Assembly (NCBI RefSeq): GCF_003173755.1
Contig: NZ_CP029553.1
Span: 4,612,001 to 4,676,000 of the forward strand
Origin: Methylobacterium terrae
GTDB lineage: Bacteria > Pseudomonadota > Alphaproteobacteria > Rhizobiales > Beijerinckiaceae
Reading direction: 5' to 3'
DNA: 64,000 nt
The position numbers were made by a program, and so were the translations under genes. The notes below the pieces were generated by a model. That model saw only the letters and a list, made by a program, of their open reading frames with translations. It was not told the DNA's origin and made no database searches. Shown one piece after another: positions 45,957 through 55,659 of the stretch (its first letter is position 1; each line of letters opens with the position of its first letter).

Positions 45957-46427
45957 ATGGACGCGCCGCTGCCGCTTCGCACCGAGTTCCTGTTCCGCAT
46001 GAGCCTCACGGTCGGCGCGCCGCAGGCCGTCGGCCCCTCCCGCGGCACCGACCTGCGGGTGGTGCCGGTGACCGGAGGCACCGTCTCCGGCCCGCGCCTC
46101 ACCGCCGAGGTGCTGCCCGGTCCCGCCGGCGACTGGTTGCGTGTCGAGCCCGACGGCACCACGCATCTCGACGTGCGCCTGACCCTGCGGGCCTCAGGCG
46201 GCGCCCTCGTCTACTGCCACTATACCGGCCTGCGCGCCGGCCCGCCGGAGGTGCTGGCCCGCCTCGGCCGCGGCGAGGCGGTGGCGCCGGAGGATTATTA
46301 TTTCCGCACGGCTCTCCACTTCGAGACCGGGGCGCCGGATCTCGCCTGGCTCACCCGGATCCTTGCCGTGGGGGTGGGGCAGCGGCTGCCGCAGGGGCCG
46401 GTCTATGATGTGTATGGCGTGATGTAG
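45957..46427 (+). CDS. DUF3237 family protein
   Basis: 156 residues, a single beta-barrel-like domain: LFRMSLTVGAPQAVGPSRG, GTVSGPRLTAEVLPGPAGDW, DVRLTLRASGGALVYCHYTG, DYYFRTALHFETGAPDLAWL. These match DUF3237 proteins, which have a small-molecule-binding barrel of unknown role. The stop is the last GC-rich base before the AT-rich island. Confidence 0.84.
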   Translation: MDAPLPLRTEFLFRMSLTVGAPQAVGPSRGTDLRVVPVTGGTVSGPRLTAEVLPGPAGDWLRVEPDGTTHLDVRLTLRASGGALVYCHYTGLRAGPPEVLARLGRGEAVAPEDYYFRTALHFETGAPDLAWLTRILAVGVGQRLPQGPVYDVYGVM

Positions 46428-46619
46428 TTTTAATATTTAAATTAATTTAATTCATTAATTTTTTTATAGAAATAATATCTAGATAGCTAACTTATTGCTT
46501 GTATTATTGTAGTTTTGTGCGTATTTGATGTCGATTTGCTACTATCTCTGATATGAATGAAGACAATTCAATGCTATAAAAATGCGGCATCATATCAACA
46601 AGGTATCAAGAGGTAGCCA
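46428..46619 (+). promoter_or_regulatory. AT-rich upstream region of the island gene, with candidate promoter
   Basis: A sharp drop in GC begins immediately after the DUF3237 stop (runs such as TTTAAATTAATTTAATTC). TTGATG (46525-46530) and TGATAT (46549-46554), 18 bases apart, form a plausible sigma-70-type promoter about 65 bases before the start codon. Confidence 0.55.
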
Positions 46620-47591
46620 GTGTCGGATAACGCCAATAAAAATCCAAATAACGATCTTAATGATTATAATGAATCCGATCTTAATTTGAGCAAAAAGAGA
46701 TACGAGCTTAATGTTCTTGGCTTATTCCAGGCGGACGCCGGAGATATCGCTGCATCTCGTGTGCGTGCTCGATATCTTCATAAAGGCGGTAACATAAGGA
46801 GTGCTGGAGACGAGGTTGAGTCTGCCGTCAGAGAGTACTATCGGCGCAGGCTTCCCACGGATTATTCTGTACACCACGGCCACTTTCTTGATAAAAATCT
46901 TTCTCTTAGTTCTCAAATGGATTTGATTATTGCCGATGCTTCTCGATTTCCGATTTTCTTTAGAGGGCAGGAAGGAATGGAGTATGTGCCGTATGAAGGT
47001 GTTTATGCCTTTGGGGAAATAAAATCCTCTTTGACAAATGCAAATATAATAGATTTTGTAAATCAAACAAATATTATATTTAATAAATTACAGAGGGCAA
47101 ATGTCTCTAATGGATATATAGATACATTTTGCATGAACGAACATGGCGGTATTACTGTTTACCCGCGACCAGAGAGGGGAGATATTTATAGATTTATATT
47201 TGGCGTTACGAGCAAGACTTTTAATGTGAATAAATGTTTAGAGGATCTTTGCAATACTGACCCTAGATTTGCTCCTAATGCGATCTGCATGCTCGATAAA
47301 GGGATAATAACTTCGGCTAGAGCATGGAAGGCTGATAGTCGCGTAGATGTAGTTTATGTGCATCCTCAGAAAAAGCGCGACCCAATAAGGGATGATCAGG
47401 TTGATGGTTGGGCTTTTATTGAACCAGAAAATGACTACAAAGAAGGATCAACATTGTTTTATGCGTATGCACTTTTACTTGAGCATCTAAAAAATGCCGT
47501 TTTGCTGCCTGCAAACTACCTTGATTATATGGAAGGATTTTTTGGGCGCACTACAAGATTTATGGCCGGAAACCGAAGAAATAATGATTAG
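46620..47591 (+). CDS. DUF6602-like protein, probable PD-(D/E)XK nuclease fold, foreign origin
   Basis: 323 residues, GTG start with AAGAGG upstream. After a disordered polar N-terminus, GDEVESAVREYYRRRLP (Glu65) and VHHGHFLDKNLSLSSQMDLII (Asp101) precede YEGVYAFGEIKSSL (Glu133, Lys135). This E...D...ExK arrangement is that of PD-(D/E)XK nucleases and matches my memory of DUF6602 proteins, often found in defence-related islands. The gene is far more AT-rich than anything else in the window (AAA, AAT, ATA codons common). No methylase, helicase or other partner adjoins it, so its target is unknown; it could be a solo defence nuclease or a remnant. Confidence 0.7.
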   Translation: MSDNANKNPNNDLNDYNESDLNLSKKRYELNVLGLFQADAGDIAASRVRARYLHKGGNIRSAGDEVESAVREYYRRRLPTDYSVHHGHFLDKNLSLSSQMDLIIADASRFPIFFRGQEGMEYVPYEGVYAFGEIKSSLTNANIIDFVNQTNIIFNKLQRANVSNGYIDTFCMNEHGGITVYPRPERGDIYRFIFGVTSKTFNVNKCLEDLCNTDPRFAPNAICMLDKGIITSARAWKADSRVDVVYVHPQKKRDPIRDDQVDGWAFIEPENDYKEGSTLFYAYALLLEHLKNAVLLPANYLDYMEGFFGRTTRFMAGNRRNND

Positions 47592-47642
47592 GCCTAAGTT
47601 TTGATAGGTCTGCTCATTATGGCTTCTATCGAACTTTTCATA

Positions 47643-48824
47643 CTAACAGCGCCGGTTCCCCTCCAGGAAGCTTCCGATTCGCTCTAGCGCCTTTGAGATG
47701 TTCTCCGCCGAATTGGCGTAGGACAGGCGCAGATACCCCTCGCCGTGCACGCCGAAATCCGGCCCGCCGATCGTCGCGACGCCGGCTTCCTCCAGGAGCG
47801 CCGAGGCGAGCGCCTTGGCCTTCCAGCCGGTCTCGGCGATGTTCGGGAAGGCGTAGAACGCGCCCTTCGGGGTGATGCAGGAGACGCCCGGCAGCCGGTT
47901 CAGCCCCTCGACCACCAGGAGGCGGCGACGGTCGAACTCGGCCATCATCGCGGCGACGCAATCCTGCGGCCCGTCGAGGGCCGCGATGCCCGCCCACTGC
48001 GTCGCGGCGTTGACGCAGGAGAACGAGTTCACCGCGAGCTTGCGGGCGGCGTCGTAGAACGGCGCCGGCCAGACCGACCAGCCGAGGCGCCAGCCGGTCA
48101 TCGCGTAGGTCTTGGACGCGCCGTCGAGGTAGATCAGCCGGTCGCGGATCTCCGGATAGGCGAGCAGCGTGTGGTGGCGCTCGCCGTCATAGGTCATCGT
48201 GCCATAGATCTCGTCCGACATGATGGTCACGTCGGGATGCGCGGCGAGGCCGGCGACGAGCGTGTCGATCTCGGCCTTCGGGGTGACGCCGCCGGTCGGG
48301 TTGGCGGGGGAATTGAGGATCAGCAGGCGGGTGCGCGGGGTGATGAGCGAGAGCGTCTCCTCGGCCGAGAAGGCGAAGCCGTTCTCCTCGCGGATCGGCA
48401 CCGGGACCGGCGTCGCGCCGGTGAACTCGATCATCGAGCGGTAGATCGGGAAGCCCGGATCCGGGTACAGGATCTCGGCCCCCGGCTCGCCGAACATCAG
48501 GATCGCCATGAACATGGTGACCTTGCCGCCCGGCACGATCATCACGCTGTCGGGCGAGACCTGGACGCCGAGGCGCCGGTCGAGGTCGCGGGCCACCGCC
48601 TCGCGAAGGGGCAGGATGCCGGTCGCCGGCGTGTAGCCGTGGTGACCGTCGTGGAGGGCCTTCACCGCCGCCTCGACCACGTGGGGCGGGGTCGGCATGT
48701 CGGGCTGGCCGATGCCGAGATTGATCACGTCGCGGCCCGCCTGGGCGAGCGCCGTGGCGCGGGCGAGCACCGCGAAGGCGTTCTCCTCCCCGATGCGCGA
48801 GAAGGCGGGGACGACGACGGGCAT
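47643..48824 (-). CDS. Class I/II aminotransferase (aspartate aminotransferase-like)
   Basis: A 393-residue fold-type I PLP enzyme. [58 protein letters not shown] and [17 protein letters not shown]; the lysine in ASKT forms the PLP aldimine and the final [12 protein letters not shown] holds the carboxylate-binding arginine. Close to AspC/PatA-type enzymes; the substrate is uncertain. Its stop lies 51 bases after the island gene, so the island inserted just behind it. Confidence 0.9.
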   Translation of the reverse strand: MPVVVPAFSRIGEENAFAVLARATALAQAGRDVINLGIGQPDMPTPPHVVEAAVKALHDGHHGYTPATGILPLREAVARDLDRRLGVQVSPDSVMIVPGGKVTMFMAILMFGEPGAEILYPDPGFPIYRSMIEFTGATPVPVPIREENGFAFSAEETLSLITPRTRLLILNSPANPTGGVTPKAEIDTLVAGLAAHPDVTIMSDEIYGTMTYDGERHHTLLAYPEIRDRLIYLDGASKTYAMTGWRLGWSVWPAPFYDAARKLAVNSFSCVNAATQWAGIAALDGPQDCVAAMMAEFDRRRLLVVEGLNRLPGVSCITPKGAFYAFPNIAETGWKAKALASALLEEAGVATIGGPDFGVHGEGYLRLSYANSAENISKALERIGSFLEGNRRC

Positions 48825-48927
48825 GGCGGTCTCTCGTTTCCTCGAGGAGTCGAGGCGGGGCGATCAGGGCTCCGCCGCGCAAGGTCCCGCGGCCTTCACG
48901 GTGCCGTCGGGACGGAGATCTGTCCGC

Positions 48928-49140
48928 TCAGCGCGGGGTGTTGCGCTCGGCCAGCCGGCTGACGCCGAACGAGATCGCGCCGCCGATGACGGTCAGGATG
49001 ATGCCGGTCTTGATCGCCGCCCAGAGCAGCGAGCGCTCGATGCCCTGGTCGGTCAGCATGATGATCAGGCAGACGATGACCGGGATCGACACCACGATGG
49101 CGATCGGCACGAGCGGGTTGGACGTCTTCTCTTGGCTCAT
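48928..49140 (-). CDS. Small two-helix membrane protein
   Basis: 70 residues starting [17 protein letters not shown], with two membrane helices ([17 protein letters not shown] and [16 protein letters not shown]) and a basic end. A GGGGGAG ribosome site lies upstream. Unknown function; conserved-looking size and topology suggest a real gene. Confidence 0.6.
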   Translation of the reverse strand: MSQEKTSNPLVPIAIVVSIPVIVCLIIMLTDQGIERSLLWAAIKTGIILTVIGGAISFGVSRLAERNTPR

Positions 49141-49365
49141 TGGGCGGCTCCCCCGAACGATCGAGCGGTATGGTTCAGCCGGCCTCATAGCACCGCTCGC
49201 CCGCGTTGCGACAGCGCCCGCGCGAGAAACTTATGCGCCCTCGGGGTCGCATCCGGCGGGGCTCCGGCCATGCGCCACGCGGTGTTGCGTTCCTGCACCG
49301 GCCGGGTCCATAGCTTCCTGCGAACGGTTCTCGACAAGAACGATCTCGGGAAGGACGACCCCGCC

Positions 49366-51177
49366 ATGGCCCAGACGCCGCGCCCCCGCATCGACGCCAG
49401 CCGCCTGCGTTCGCGCCTCTGGTTCGACAACCCGGACAACCCGGGCATGACCGCGCTCTACCTCGAGCGCTACCTGAATTTCGGCCTGACCGTCGGCGAG
49501 CTGCGCGGCGGCAAGCCCCTGATCGGCATCGCCCAGACCGGCTCCGACCTGTCGCCGTGCAACCGCCACCACCTGGAACTCGCCAAGCGCGTGCGCGAGG
49601 GCATCACGGCGGCCGGCGGCGTGGCGTTCGAGTTCCCGTGCCACCCGATCCAGGAGACCGGCAAGCGGCCGACCGCCTCGCTCGACCGCAACCTCGCCTA
49701 CCTGTCGCTCGTCGAGGTGCTGTACGGCTACCCCCTCGACGGCGTCGTGCTGCTCACCGGCTGCGACAAGACCATGCCGGCCTGCCTGATGGCGGCGGCC
49801 ACGGTGAACATCCCGACGATCTCGCTCAATGTCGGCCCGATGCTGAACGGCTGGAGCCGCGGCGAGCGCACCGGCTCGGGCACCGTGGTGTGGAAGGCGC
49901 GCGAGCGCCACGCCGCCGGCGACATCGACTACCAGCAATTCCTCGACATCGTGGCCTCCTCGGCGCCCTCGGACGGGCACTGCAACACGATGGGTACCGC
50001 CTCGACCATGAACGCGCTGGCGGAAGCGCTCGGCATGTCGCTGCCGGGCTCGGCGGCGATTCCCGCGCCCTACCGCGAGCGCGGCCAGGCGGCCTACGCC
50101 ACCGGCCAGCGCATCGTCGACATGGTGTGGGAGGACCTGAAGCCCTCCGACATCCTGACCCGCGAGGCGTTCGAGAACGCGATCGTCGCCAACACCGCCA
50201 TCGGCGGCTCGACCAACGCGCCGATCCACATCAACGCCATCGCCAAGCTGATCGGCGTGCCGCTCTCCTGCGACGACTGGGAGCGCGTCGGCTACGACAT
50301 CCCGCTGCTGGTCAACATGCAGCCCGCCGGTCAGTATCTCGGCGAGGAATACTACCGCGCCGGCGGCCTGCCGGCGGTGATGTCGGAGCTGATCGAGGCC
50401 GGCAAGCTCCACGGCGAGGCGCTGACCTGCAACGGCAAGACCGTGGCGGAGAATTACACCAACGCCCACACCTGGGACCGCGATGTCATCAAGCCCTACG
50501 GCGAGCCCCTGCGCGAGCGCGCTGGCTTCCTCAACCTCAAGGGCTCGCTGTTCGATTCCGCGATCATGAAGACCAGCGTGATCAGCCGCGAGTTCTACGA
50601 CCGCTACCTCGCCAACCCGGACGACCCCTACGCCTTCGAGGGCCGGGTCGTGGTGTTCGACGGGCCGGAGGATTACCACCACCGCATCGACGACCCGGCG
50701 CTCGAGATCGACGAGCACACGGTGCTGATCATGCGCGGCGCCGGGCCGATCGGCTATCCGGGCGCGGCCGAGGTCGTGAACATGCAGCCCCCGGGCGAGC
50801 TGATCCGCCGCGGCGTGCTCTCGCTGCCCTGCATCGGCGACGGGCGCCAGTCCGGCACCTCGGGCACGCCCTCGATCCTCAACGCCTCGCCGGAGGCGGC
50901 GGCCGGCGGCGGCCTCGCCCTGCTCCAGAACGGCGACCGGGTCCGGATCGACCTCAACAAGCGCACCGCCGACATCCTGCTCCCCGAGGAGGAGATCCGG
51001 CGCCGCCGCGACGACCTCGCGGCCCGGGGCGGCTACCCCTACCCGGCGAGCCAGACCCCCTGGCAGGCGATCCAGCGCGCGATGGTCGACCAGCTCTCCG
51101 AGGGCATGATCCTCAAGGGCTCCGAGGCGTTCCAGCGCATCGCGCAAGTCCACGGCGTGCCGCGGGACAACCACTGA
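49366..51177 (+). CDS. IlvD/Edd-family sugar-acid dehydratase
   Basis: A 603-residue dehydratase that removes water from a sugar acid using an Fe-S cluster. Cluster cysteines appear in [23 protein letters not shown] and [13 protein letters not shown]; further signatures are [14 protein letters not shown] and [16 protein letters not shown]. The sequence type (starting [29 protein letters not shown]) resembles arabinonate/xylonate/galactonate dehydratases rather than the dihydroxy-acid dehydratase of valine synthesis. The nearby SDR and DenD genes support sugar-acid catabolism. Confidence 0.88.
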   Translation: MAQTPRPRIDASRLRSRLWFDNPDNPGMTALYLERYLNFGLTVGELRGGKPLIGIAQTGSDLSPCNRHHLELAKRVREGITAAGGVAFEFPCHPIQETGKRPTASLDRNLAYLSLVEVLYGYPLDGVVLLTGCDKTMPACLMAAATVNIPTISLNVGPMLNGWSRGERTGSGTVVWKARERHAAGDIDYQQFLDIVASSAPSDGHCNTMGTASTMNALAEALGMSLPGSAAIPAPYRERGQAAYATGQRIVDMVWEDLKPSDILTREAFENAIVANTAIGGSTNAPIHINAIAKLIGVPLSCDDWERVGYDIPLLVNMQPAGQYLGEEYYRAGGLPAVMSELIEAGKLHGEALTCNGKTVAENYTNAHTWDRDVIKPYGEPLRERAGFLNLKGSLFDSAIMKTSVISREFYDRYLANPDDPYAFEGRVVVFDGPEDYHHRIDDPALEIDEHTVLIMRGAGPIGYPGAAEVVNMQPPGELIRRGVLSLPCIGDGRQSGTSGTPSILNASPEAAAGGGLALLQNGDRVRIDLNKRTADILLPEEEIRRRRDDLAARGGYPYPASQTPWQAIQRAMVDQLSEGMILKGSEAFQRIAQVHGVPRDNH

Positions 51178-51799
51178 CGGGGCCTCGCCCCTGGATCGCA
51201 CTGGCTGGTGCACATTCCCCTCTCCCCGCGGGCGCAGGGCTGTCCGGGGAAAGGAGGGGCGCGGGATCCCCTCTCCCGAGTGGGAGAGGGGTAGGGGTGA
51301 GGGTGACACGGTTCTGAGTCAGGCTCTGACCGTGCCGCTACCAGCACCACGCTCAGCGCATCACACGGAATCGCGTCACCCTCACCCCCGTCCCCTCTCC
51401 CACACGGGAGAGGGGAGACGCGCTTGATCTTGAAAGGGATTTTTCCCGGACAGCCCTGCCGCGGGTGGGGAGAGGGCCGCGGACCCCTCGTCGGGTCCGC
51501 GGCAAGCGGAGACGAAGCCGGAGCGAGGGTGAGGGGGTACCTCCGGAAGAGGCTTCTCCGGACGCACCCCCTCACCCTCGCGGCGAACCTGCGGGTCGCA
51601 GCTCGCTCTGCCGACGACAAGGTCGGCAGAGCCCTATCCCCGCCCGGCGGGGAGAGGAGGTTTCCCGCGCCTCATCCGGGCAGGACAGCTCGCTGCCCGG
51701 CCCGCAGGCCGACAGGAATGATTTCGTCCGCCCGGCCGATTTACAGCCGCGCTCGCGGCGTGTGAGGAAGGATCAGGACGCCCGGGAGGGGAAGCCCCG
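51178..51799. repeat. Intergenic region built of GC-rich palindromic repeats
   Basis: No gene is supported. At about 51268-51418 a long dyad pairs GAGAGGGGTAGGGGTGAGGG with its near-complement CCCTCACCCCCGTCCCCTCT. At about 51521-51580 a second dyad pairs GCGAGGGTGAGGGGGT with CCCCCTCACCCTCGC around TCCGGAAGAGGCTTCTCCGGA. The same motif recurs at 55729-55792. Confidence 0.75.
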
Positions 51800-52651
51800 A
51801 TGACCGATCTCGCCGCACGCCGCGCCGCCTTCCGGCGGCTCCACGAATCCGGCTGCTTCGTGATGCCGAACCCCTGGGACATCGGCACCGCTCGCTACCT
51901 CGCGGCGATGGGGTTCCCGGCGCTCGCGACCACCAGCTCGGGCTTCGCCTTCACCCGCGCCCTGCCGGACACCGACTGGGCGGTGCCGCTCGATGCCATG
52001 CTCGCCCACATCGCCGAGATCGTCGCCGCCACCGACCTGCCGGTGAACGCCGATTTCGAGTCCGGCTACGCCCACGACCCCGAGGGTGTCGCCCGCAACG
52101 TCGGTTCTTGCGTGGCCACCGGCGTCGCCGGCCTGTCGATCGAGGACGCCACCGGCGATCCCGCCCGGCCGCTCTACGACATCCAGGAGGGCGCCGCGCG
52201 CATCCGCGCCGCGAAGGCGGCGATCGATGCGTCCGGCGCCGACGTGGTGCTGACCGGCCGGGCCGAGTGCTACCTCACCGGACACGCCGAGCCGCTGCCC
52301 GAGGCGATCCGCCGGCTCCAGGCCTATGCCGAGGCCGGCGCCGACGTGGTCTACGCGCCGGGCCCGAAACGGCGCGAGGAGATCCGCACCCTCGTCGAGG
52401 CGCTCGCGCCGGTGCCGGTCAACATCCTGATGAGCACCAATCCGGGCCTCAAGGTCGCCGATCTGGAAGCCCTGGGCGTGCGCCGGATCAGCGTCGGCTC
52501 GTCGCTCGCCCGGGCGGCCTGGACCGGCTTCATCCGAGCGGCGCGGCGCATCCACGACGAGGGCAGCTTCGGCGGCTTCGACGGCTCGGTCAGCTTCTCC
52601 GAGATCAACGGCTTCTTCCGTAACGACCTGAAGGAGCGGGACCCCGCATGA
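51800..52651 (+). CDS. PEP mutase/isocitrate lyase family protein
   Basis: A 283-residue alpha/beta barrel. FVMPNPWDIGTARYLAAMGF, ATTSSGFAFTRALPD, VNADFESGYAHDPEGVARNV and VAGLSIEDATGDPARPLYD contain the metal-binding DxE/GY and ED pairs of the family. The KKCGH loop of true isocitrate/methylisocitrate lyases is replaced by LTGRAECYLTGH, as in oxaloacetate decarboxylase-like or carboxyvinyl-carboxyphosphonate members. The reaction is therefore uncertain (C-C cleavage of a 2-oxo acid likely). Stop overlaps the next ATG (ATGA). Confidence 0.85.
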   Translation: MTDLAARRAAFRRLHESGCFVMPNPWDIGTARYLAAMGFPALATTSSGFAFTRALPDTDWAVPLDAMLAHIAEIVAATDLPVNADFESGYAHDPEGVARNVGSCVATGVAGLSIEDATGDPARPLYDIQEGAARIRAAKAAIDASGADVVLTGRAECYLTGHAEPLPEAIRRLQAYAEAGADVVYAPGPKRREEIRTLVEALAPVPVNILMSTNPGLKVADLEALGVRRISVGSSLARAAWTGFIRAARRIHDEGSFGGFDGSVSFSEINGFFRNDLKERDPA

Positions 52652-53808
52652 GCCCCGACCGCGATCCCGTCACCGGCCTGCCGATCGGCCGCCCCGTCGC
52701 GCAGACCGGCCCGGCGCCCGGTCCGGACCGGATCCGCCTGAACGGGCGCCACGTCCTGATCGTGCCCCTCGACGCGAAGGTGCACGGCGCCGATCTCGCC
52801 GAGGGCGCGGTCGGGCCCGGCAAGGAGGCGCTGTGGCAGTACATGGCGGCCGGCCCGTTCGACGATCGCGAGAGCTTCCAGGCCTATCTCGCGGCCTGCG
52901 AGGCCTCCGCCGATCCGCTGTTCTACGCCATCCTCGATGAAGAGAGCCGCAAGGCGATCGGCCACGCCTCCCTGATGCGGATCGACCGCGCCAACCGGGT
53001 GATCGAGGTCGGCAACATCCTCTACACCCCTGCCTTGCAGCGCACCCCGGGCGCCACCGAGGCGATGCGGCTCCTCGCGGGATACGTCTTCGACCTCGGC
53101 TATCGCCGGTACGAGTGGAAGTGCAACGCCCTGAACGCGCCCTCCCGGAGCGCGGCCGAGCGCCTGGGCTTCTCCTCCGAGGGCTTGTTTCGCCAGGCGA
53201 TGATCGTGAAGGGCCGCAACCGGGACACGGCCTGGTTCTCGATGCTCGACGGCGAGTGGCCGCAGATCGCCCAGGCCTTCGACCGCTGGCTTGACCCGTC
53301 CAACCTCGACGGCGGCCAGCGCCTTCGCCTCGGCGCGCTCACCCGGGCGGCGATCCCGGGCGCCGCCCTGCGCCGCGCGACCCGCGCCGACGCCGAGGCT
53401 TTCGACGCCCTGCAGCGGGCGGCCTACGCGCCGAACCGCCCGATCCTCGGCGTCGAGCCGGTCCCGCTCCTCACGCCCGCCGACGAGGTGCTGTCGCGCT
53501 ACGAGGTCTGGCTGGCGCAGACCGACGGGGCGCCCGCCGGCGCCCTGGTGCTCGATCCGACGCCCGAACACCTGACGATCTGGAGCGTGTCGGTCGATCC
53601 GGCGCATCAGGGCACCGGCCTCGGCAACGCGCTGCTCGCGGCGGCCGAGGGCCGGGCGCGGGACCTCGACCTGTCAGAGCTACGGCTCTACACCGGGGAC
53701 AAGCTCGCGCGGAACATCGACTGGTACGCGCGGCGGGGCTACGCCACCGCGCGGGTCGAGGATCTGCCGGACCGGCGCCTGGTGCACATGCACAAGCGCC
53801 TCGCCTGA
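52648..53808 (+). CDS. Two-domain GNAT acetyltransferase
   Basis: 386 residues, two fused GNAT domains. The first (about 25-210) is RimJ/RimL-like: KAIGHASLMRIDRANRVIEVGNI and YRRYEWKCNALNAPSRSAAERLGF. The second (about 240-386) is a canonical GNAT with VSVDPAHQGTGLGNALLAAAE (acetyl-CoA loop) and DWYARRGY. Substrates unknown. The start overlaps the previous stop by 4 bases, so the two proteins are translationally coupled. Confidence 0.85.
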   Translation: MSPDRDPVTGLPIGRPVAQTGPAPGPDRIRLNGRHVLIVPLDAKVHGADLAEGAVGPGKEALWQYMAAGPFDDRESFQAYLAACEASADPLFYAILDEESRKAIGHASLMRIDRANRVIEVGNILYTPALQRTPGATEAMRLLAGYVFDLGYRRYEWKCNALNAPSRSAAERLGFSSEGLFRQAMIVKGRNRDTAWFSMLDGEWPQIAQAFDRWLDPSNLDGGQRLRLGALTRAAIPGAALRRATRADAEAFDALQRAAYAPNRPILGVEPVPLLTPADEVLSRYEVWLAQTDGAPAGALVLDPTPEHLTIWSVSVDPAHQGTGLGNALLAAAEGRARDLDLSELRLYTGDKLARNIDWYARRGYATARVEDLPDRRLVHMHKRLA

Positions 53809-53876
53809 GGGCGACGACTCAACCTTCGAGAGCCCCGCCGGTCGAGCGGGGGCACGGCATCACGGGAGGATACACC

Positions 53877-54623
53877 ATGGCGGGACGGCTGACGGGCAAG
53901 CGCGCGGTCGTGACGGCGGCGGGGCAGGGGATCGGGCGCGCCATCGCGGCGGCGTTCCTGGCGGAGGGCGCCGAGGTGCTGGCGACCGACCTCGACGCGG
54001 GCAAGCTCGAGGGGCTGGCCGGCGCCAAGGCCCACTCCCTCGACGTGCGCTCGGAGACGGCGATCGCAAGCTTCGCCAAGGGGGCCGGGCCGGTCGACGT
54101 GCTGGTGAACGCGGCGGGCTTCGTCCACCACGGCACTATCCTCGATTGCACCGACGCCGAGTGGGACCTGGCCTTCGACCTCAACGTGCGCTCGATGCAC
54201 CGCACCATCCGGGCCTTCCTGCCCGGCATGCTGGAGCGCGGCAACGGCTCGATCGTCAACATCGCCTCGGCGGTGGGGGCGGATGCCACCGCGCCCAACC
54301 GCTACGTCTACGGCGCCTCGAAGGCGGCGGTGGTGGGTCTCACCAAGGCGGTGGCGCGCGACTTCATCCGCAGCGGCGTGCGGGCGAACGCGATCTGCCC
54401 CGGCACCATCCAGTCGCCCTCGCTCGACGAGCGCATCGCGGCGCTCGCCGCGATGAACGAGACCTCGGTCGAGGCCGCCCGCCAGGCCTTCATCGACCGC
54501 CAGCCGATGGGCCGGCTCGGCACCCCGGAGGAGATGGCCCTGCTCGCGGTCTACCTCGCCTCCGACGAGTCGCGCTTCACCACCGGCCAGACCCACGTCG
54601 CCGACGGCGGCTTCACGCTCTGA
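53877..54623 (+). CDS. Short-chain dehydrogenase, DHRS6/keto-deoxy-fuconate dehydrogenase type
   Basis: A 248-residue SDR. NAD site TAAGQGIGRAIA, Asp at the end of strand 2 (ATDLDAG) favouring NAD, NAAG, IASAVG and YGASKAA as catalytic SYK. The best pattern match is to DHRS6-like enzymes and 2-keto-3-deoxy-L-fuconate dehydrogenases of sugar-acid routes. Followed 23 bases later by the DenD-like gene, suggesting one operon. Confidence 0.83.
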   Translation: MAGRLTGKRAVVTAAGQGIGRAIAAAFLAEGAEVLATDLDAGKLEGLAGAKAHSLDVRSETAIASFAKGAGPVDVLVNAAGFVHHGTILDCTDAEWDLAFDLNVRSMHRTIRAFLPGMLERGNGSIVNIASAVGADATAPNRYVYGASKAAVVGLTKAVARDFIRSGVRANAICPGTIQSPSLDERIAALAAMNETSVEAARQAFIDRQPMGRLGTPEEMALLAVYLASDESRFTTGQTHVADGGFTL

Positions 54624-54646
54624 CGACGGCGAAGGAGGCAGTTCCC

Positions 54647-55630
54647 ATGCATATCCTCATCCTCGGCGCCGCCGGCATGGTCGGCCGCAAGCTCCTCGAC
54701 CGGCTGGTCAAGGACGGCAGCTTGGGCGGCGAGACGATCTCGCGCCTGACCCTGCACGACGTCGTGCCGCCGGAGGCGCCGGCCGGCACCAAGATCCCGG
54801 TCTCGCTCTCGGCCTCCGACTTCTCCGAGCCCGGCGAGGCCGAGCGCCTGGTCGCCGCCCGTCCGGACGTGATCTTCCACCTCGCCGCCATCGTGTCGGG
54901 CGAGGCCGAGGCCGATTTCGACAAGGGCTACCGCATCAACCTCGACGGTACGCGCCGCCTCTACGACGCGGTGCGGGCGATCGGCGAGGGCTACAAGCCC
55001 CGCTTCGTCTTCACCTCGTCGGTGGCGGTGTTCGGCGCGCCGATGCCGGAGCCGATCCCCGACGAGTACCTGACGGCGCCGCTCACCAGCTACGGCACCC
55101 AGAAGGCGATCGGCGAACTCCTGCTCTCCGACTACTCGCGCCGCGGCATCTTCGACGGCGTCGGCATCCGCCTGCCGACCATCTGCGTGCGGCCGGGCAA
55201 GCCCAACAAGGCGGCCTCCGGCTTCTTCTCCGGCATCATCCGCGAGCCGCTGGCCGGCCAGGACGCCGTGCTGCCGGTCTCCGACCAGGTCCGCCATTGG
55301 CACGCCTCGCCGCGCTCCGCGGTGGGCTTCCTGATCCACGCCGCGACGATCGACACCGGGCGCCTCGGCGACCGCCGCAACCTGACCATGCCGGGCGTCG
55401 GCGCGACCGTGGCCGAGCAGATCGAGGCCCTGCGCCGCGCCGCCGGCGACGCCGCCGTCGCCCGCATCCGCCGCGAGCCCGATCCCACGATCGAGCGCAT
55501 CGTCGCCGGCTGGCCCCGCACCTTCGACACCCGGCGGGCCCTGGAGCTCGGCTTCAAGGCCGAGCCGGACTTCGACGCCATCGTGCGGGCGCATATCGAG
55601 GACGAGCTGGGCGGGAAGGTGCCGGCGTAA
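54647..55630 (+). CDS. denD: D-erythronate dehydrogenase-like NAD-dependent epimerase/dehydratase
   Basis: A 327-residue extended SDR: MHILILGAAGMVGRKLLDRL, HLAAIVSGEAEADFDKGY, FTSSVAVFGAPMPEPIPDE and SYGTQKAIGELLL (YxxxK). The IVSGEAEADFD and PTICVRPGKPNKAASGFFSG segments are those of DenD, which oxidises D-erythronate to 2-oxo-tetronate. Its usual partners OtnK/OtnC/OtnI are not in the window, so the exact substrate may differ. Strong GAAGGAGG ribosome site. Confidence 0.82.
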   Translation: MHILILGAAGMVGRKLLDRLVKDGSLGGETISRLTLHDVVPPEAPAGTKIPVSLSASDFSEPGEAERLVAARPDVIFHLAAIVSGEAEADFDKGYRINLDGTRRLYDAVRAIGEGYKPRFVFTSSVAVFGAPMPEPIPDEYLTAPLTSYGTQKAIGELLLSDYSRRGIFDGVGIRLPTICVRPGKPNKAASGFFSGIIREPLAGQDAVLPVSDQVRHWHASPRSAVGFLIHAATIDTGRLGDRRNLTMPGVGATVAEQIEALRRAAGDAAVARIRREPDPTIERIVAGWPRTFDTRRALELGFKAEPDFDAIVRAHIEDELGGKVPA

Positions 55631-55659
55631 GGTCCGTCCTTGTCATCAAAACGCGGGTT

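Noticed and set aside
46722..47066. 114-residue minus ORF inside the AT-rich island
   Set aside because: Antisense to the DUF6602-like gene, overlapping its conserved motif region; no ribosome site or recognisable pattern.
51178..51799. CRISPR array or short gene in the repeat-rich gap
   Set aside because: Repeats are inverted and irregular without evenly spaced spacers, and the ORFs there are low-complexity by-products of the palindromes.
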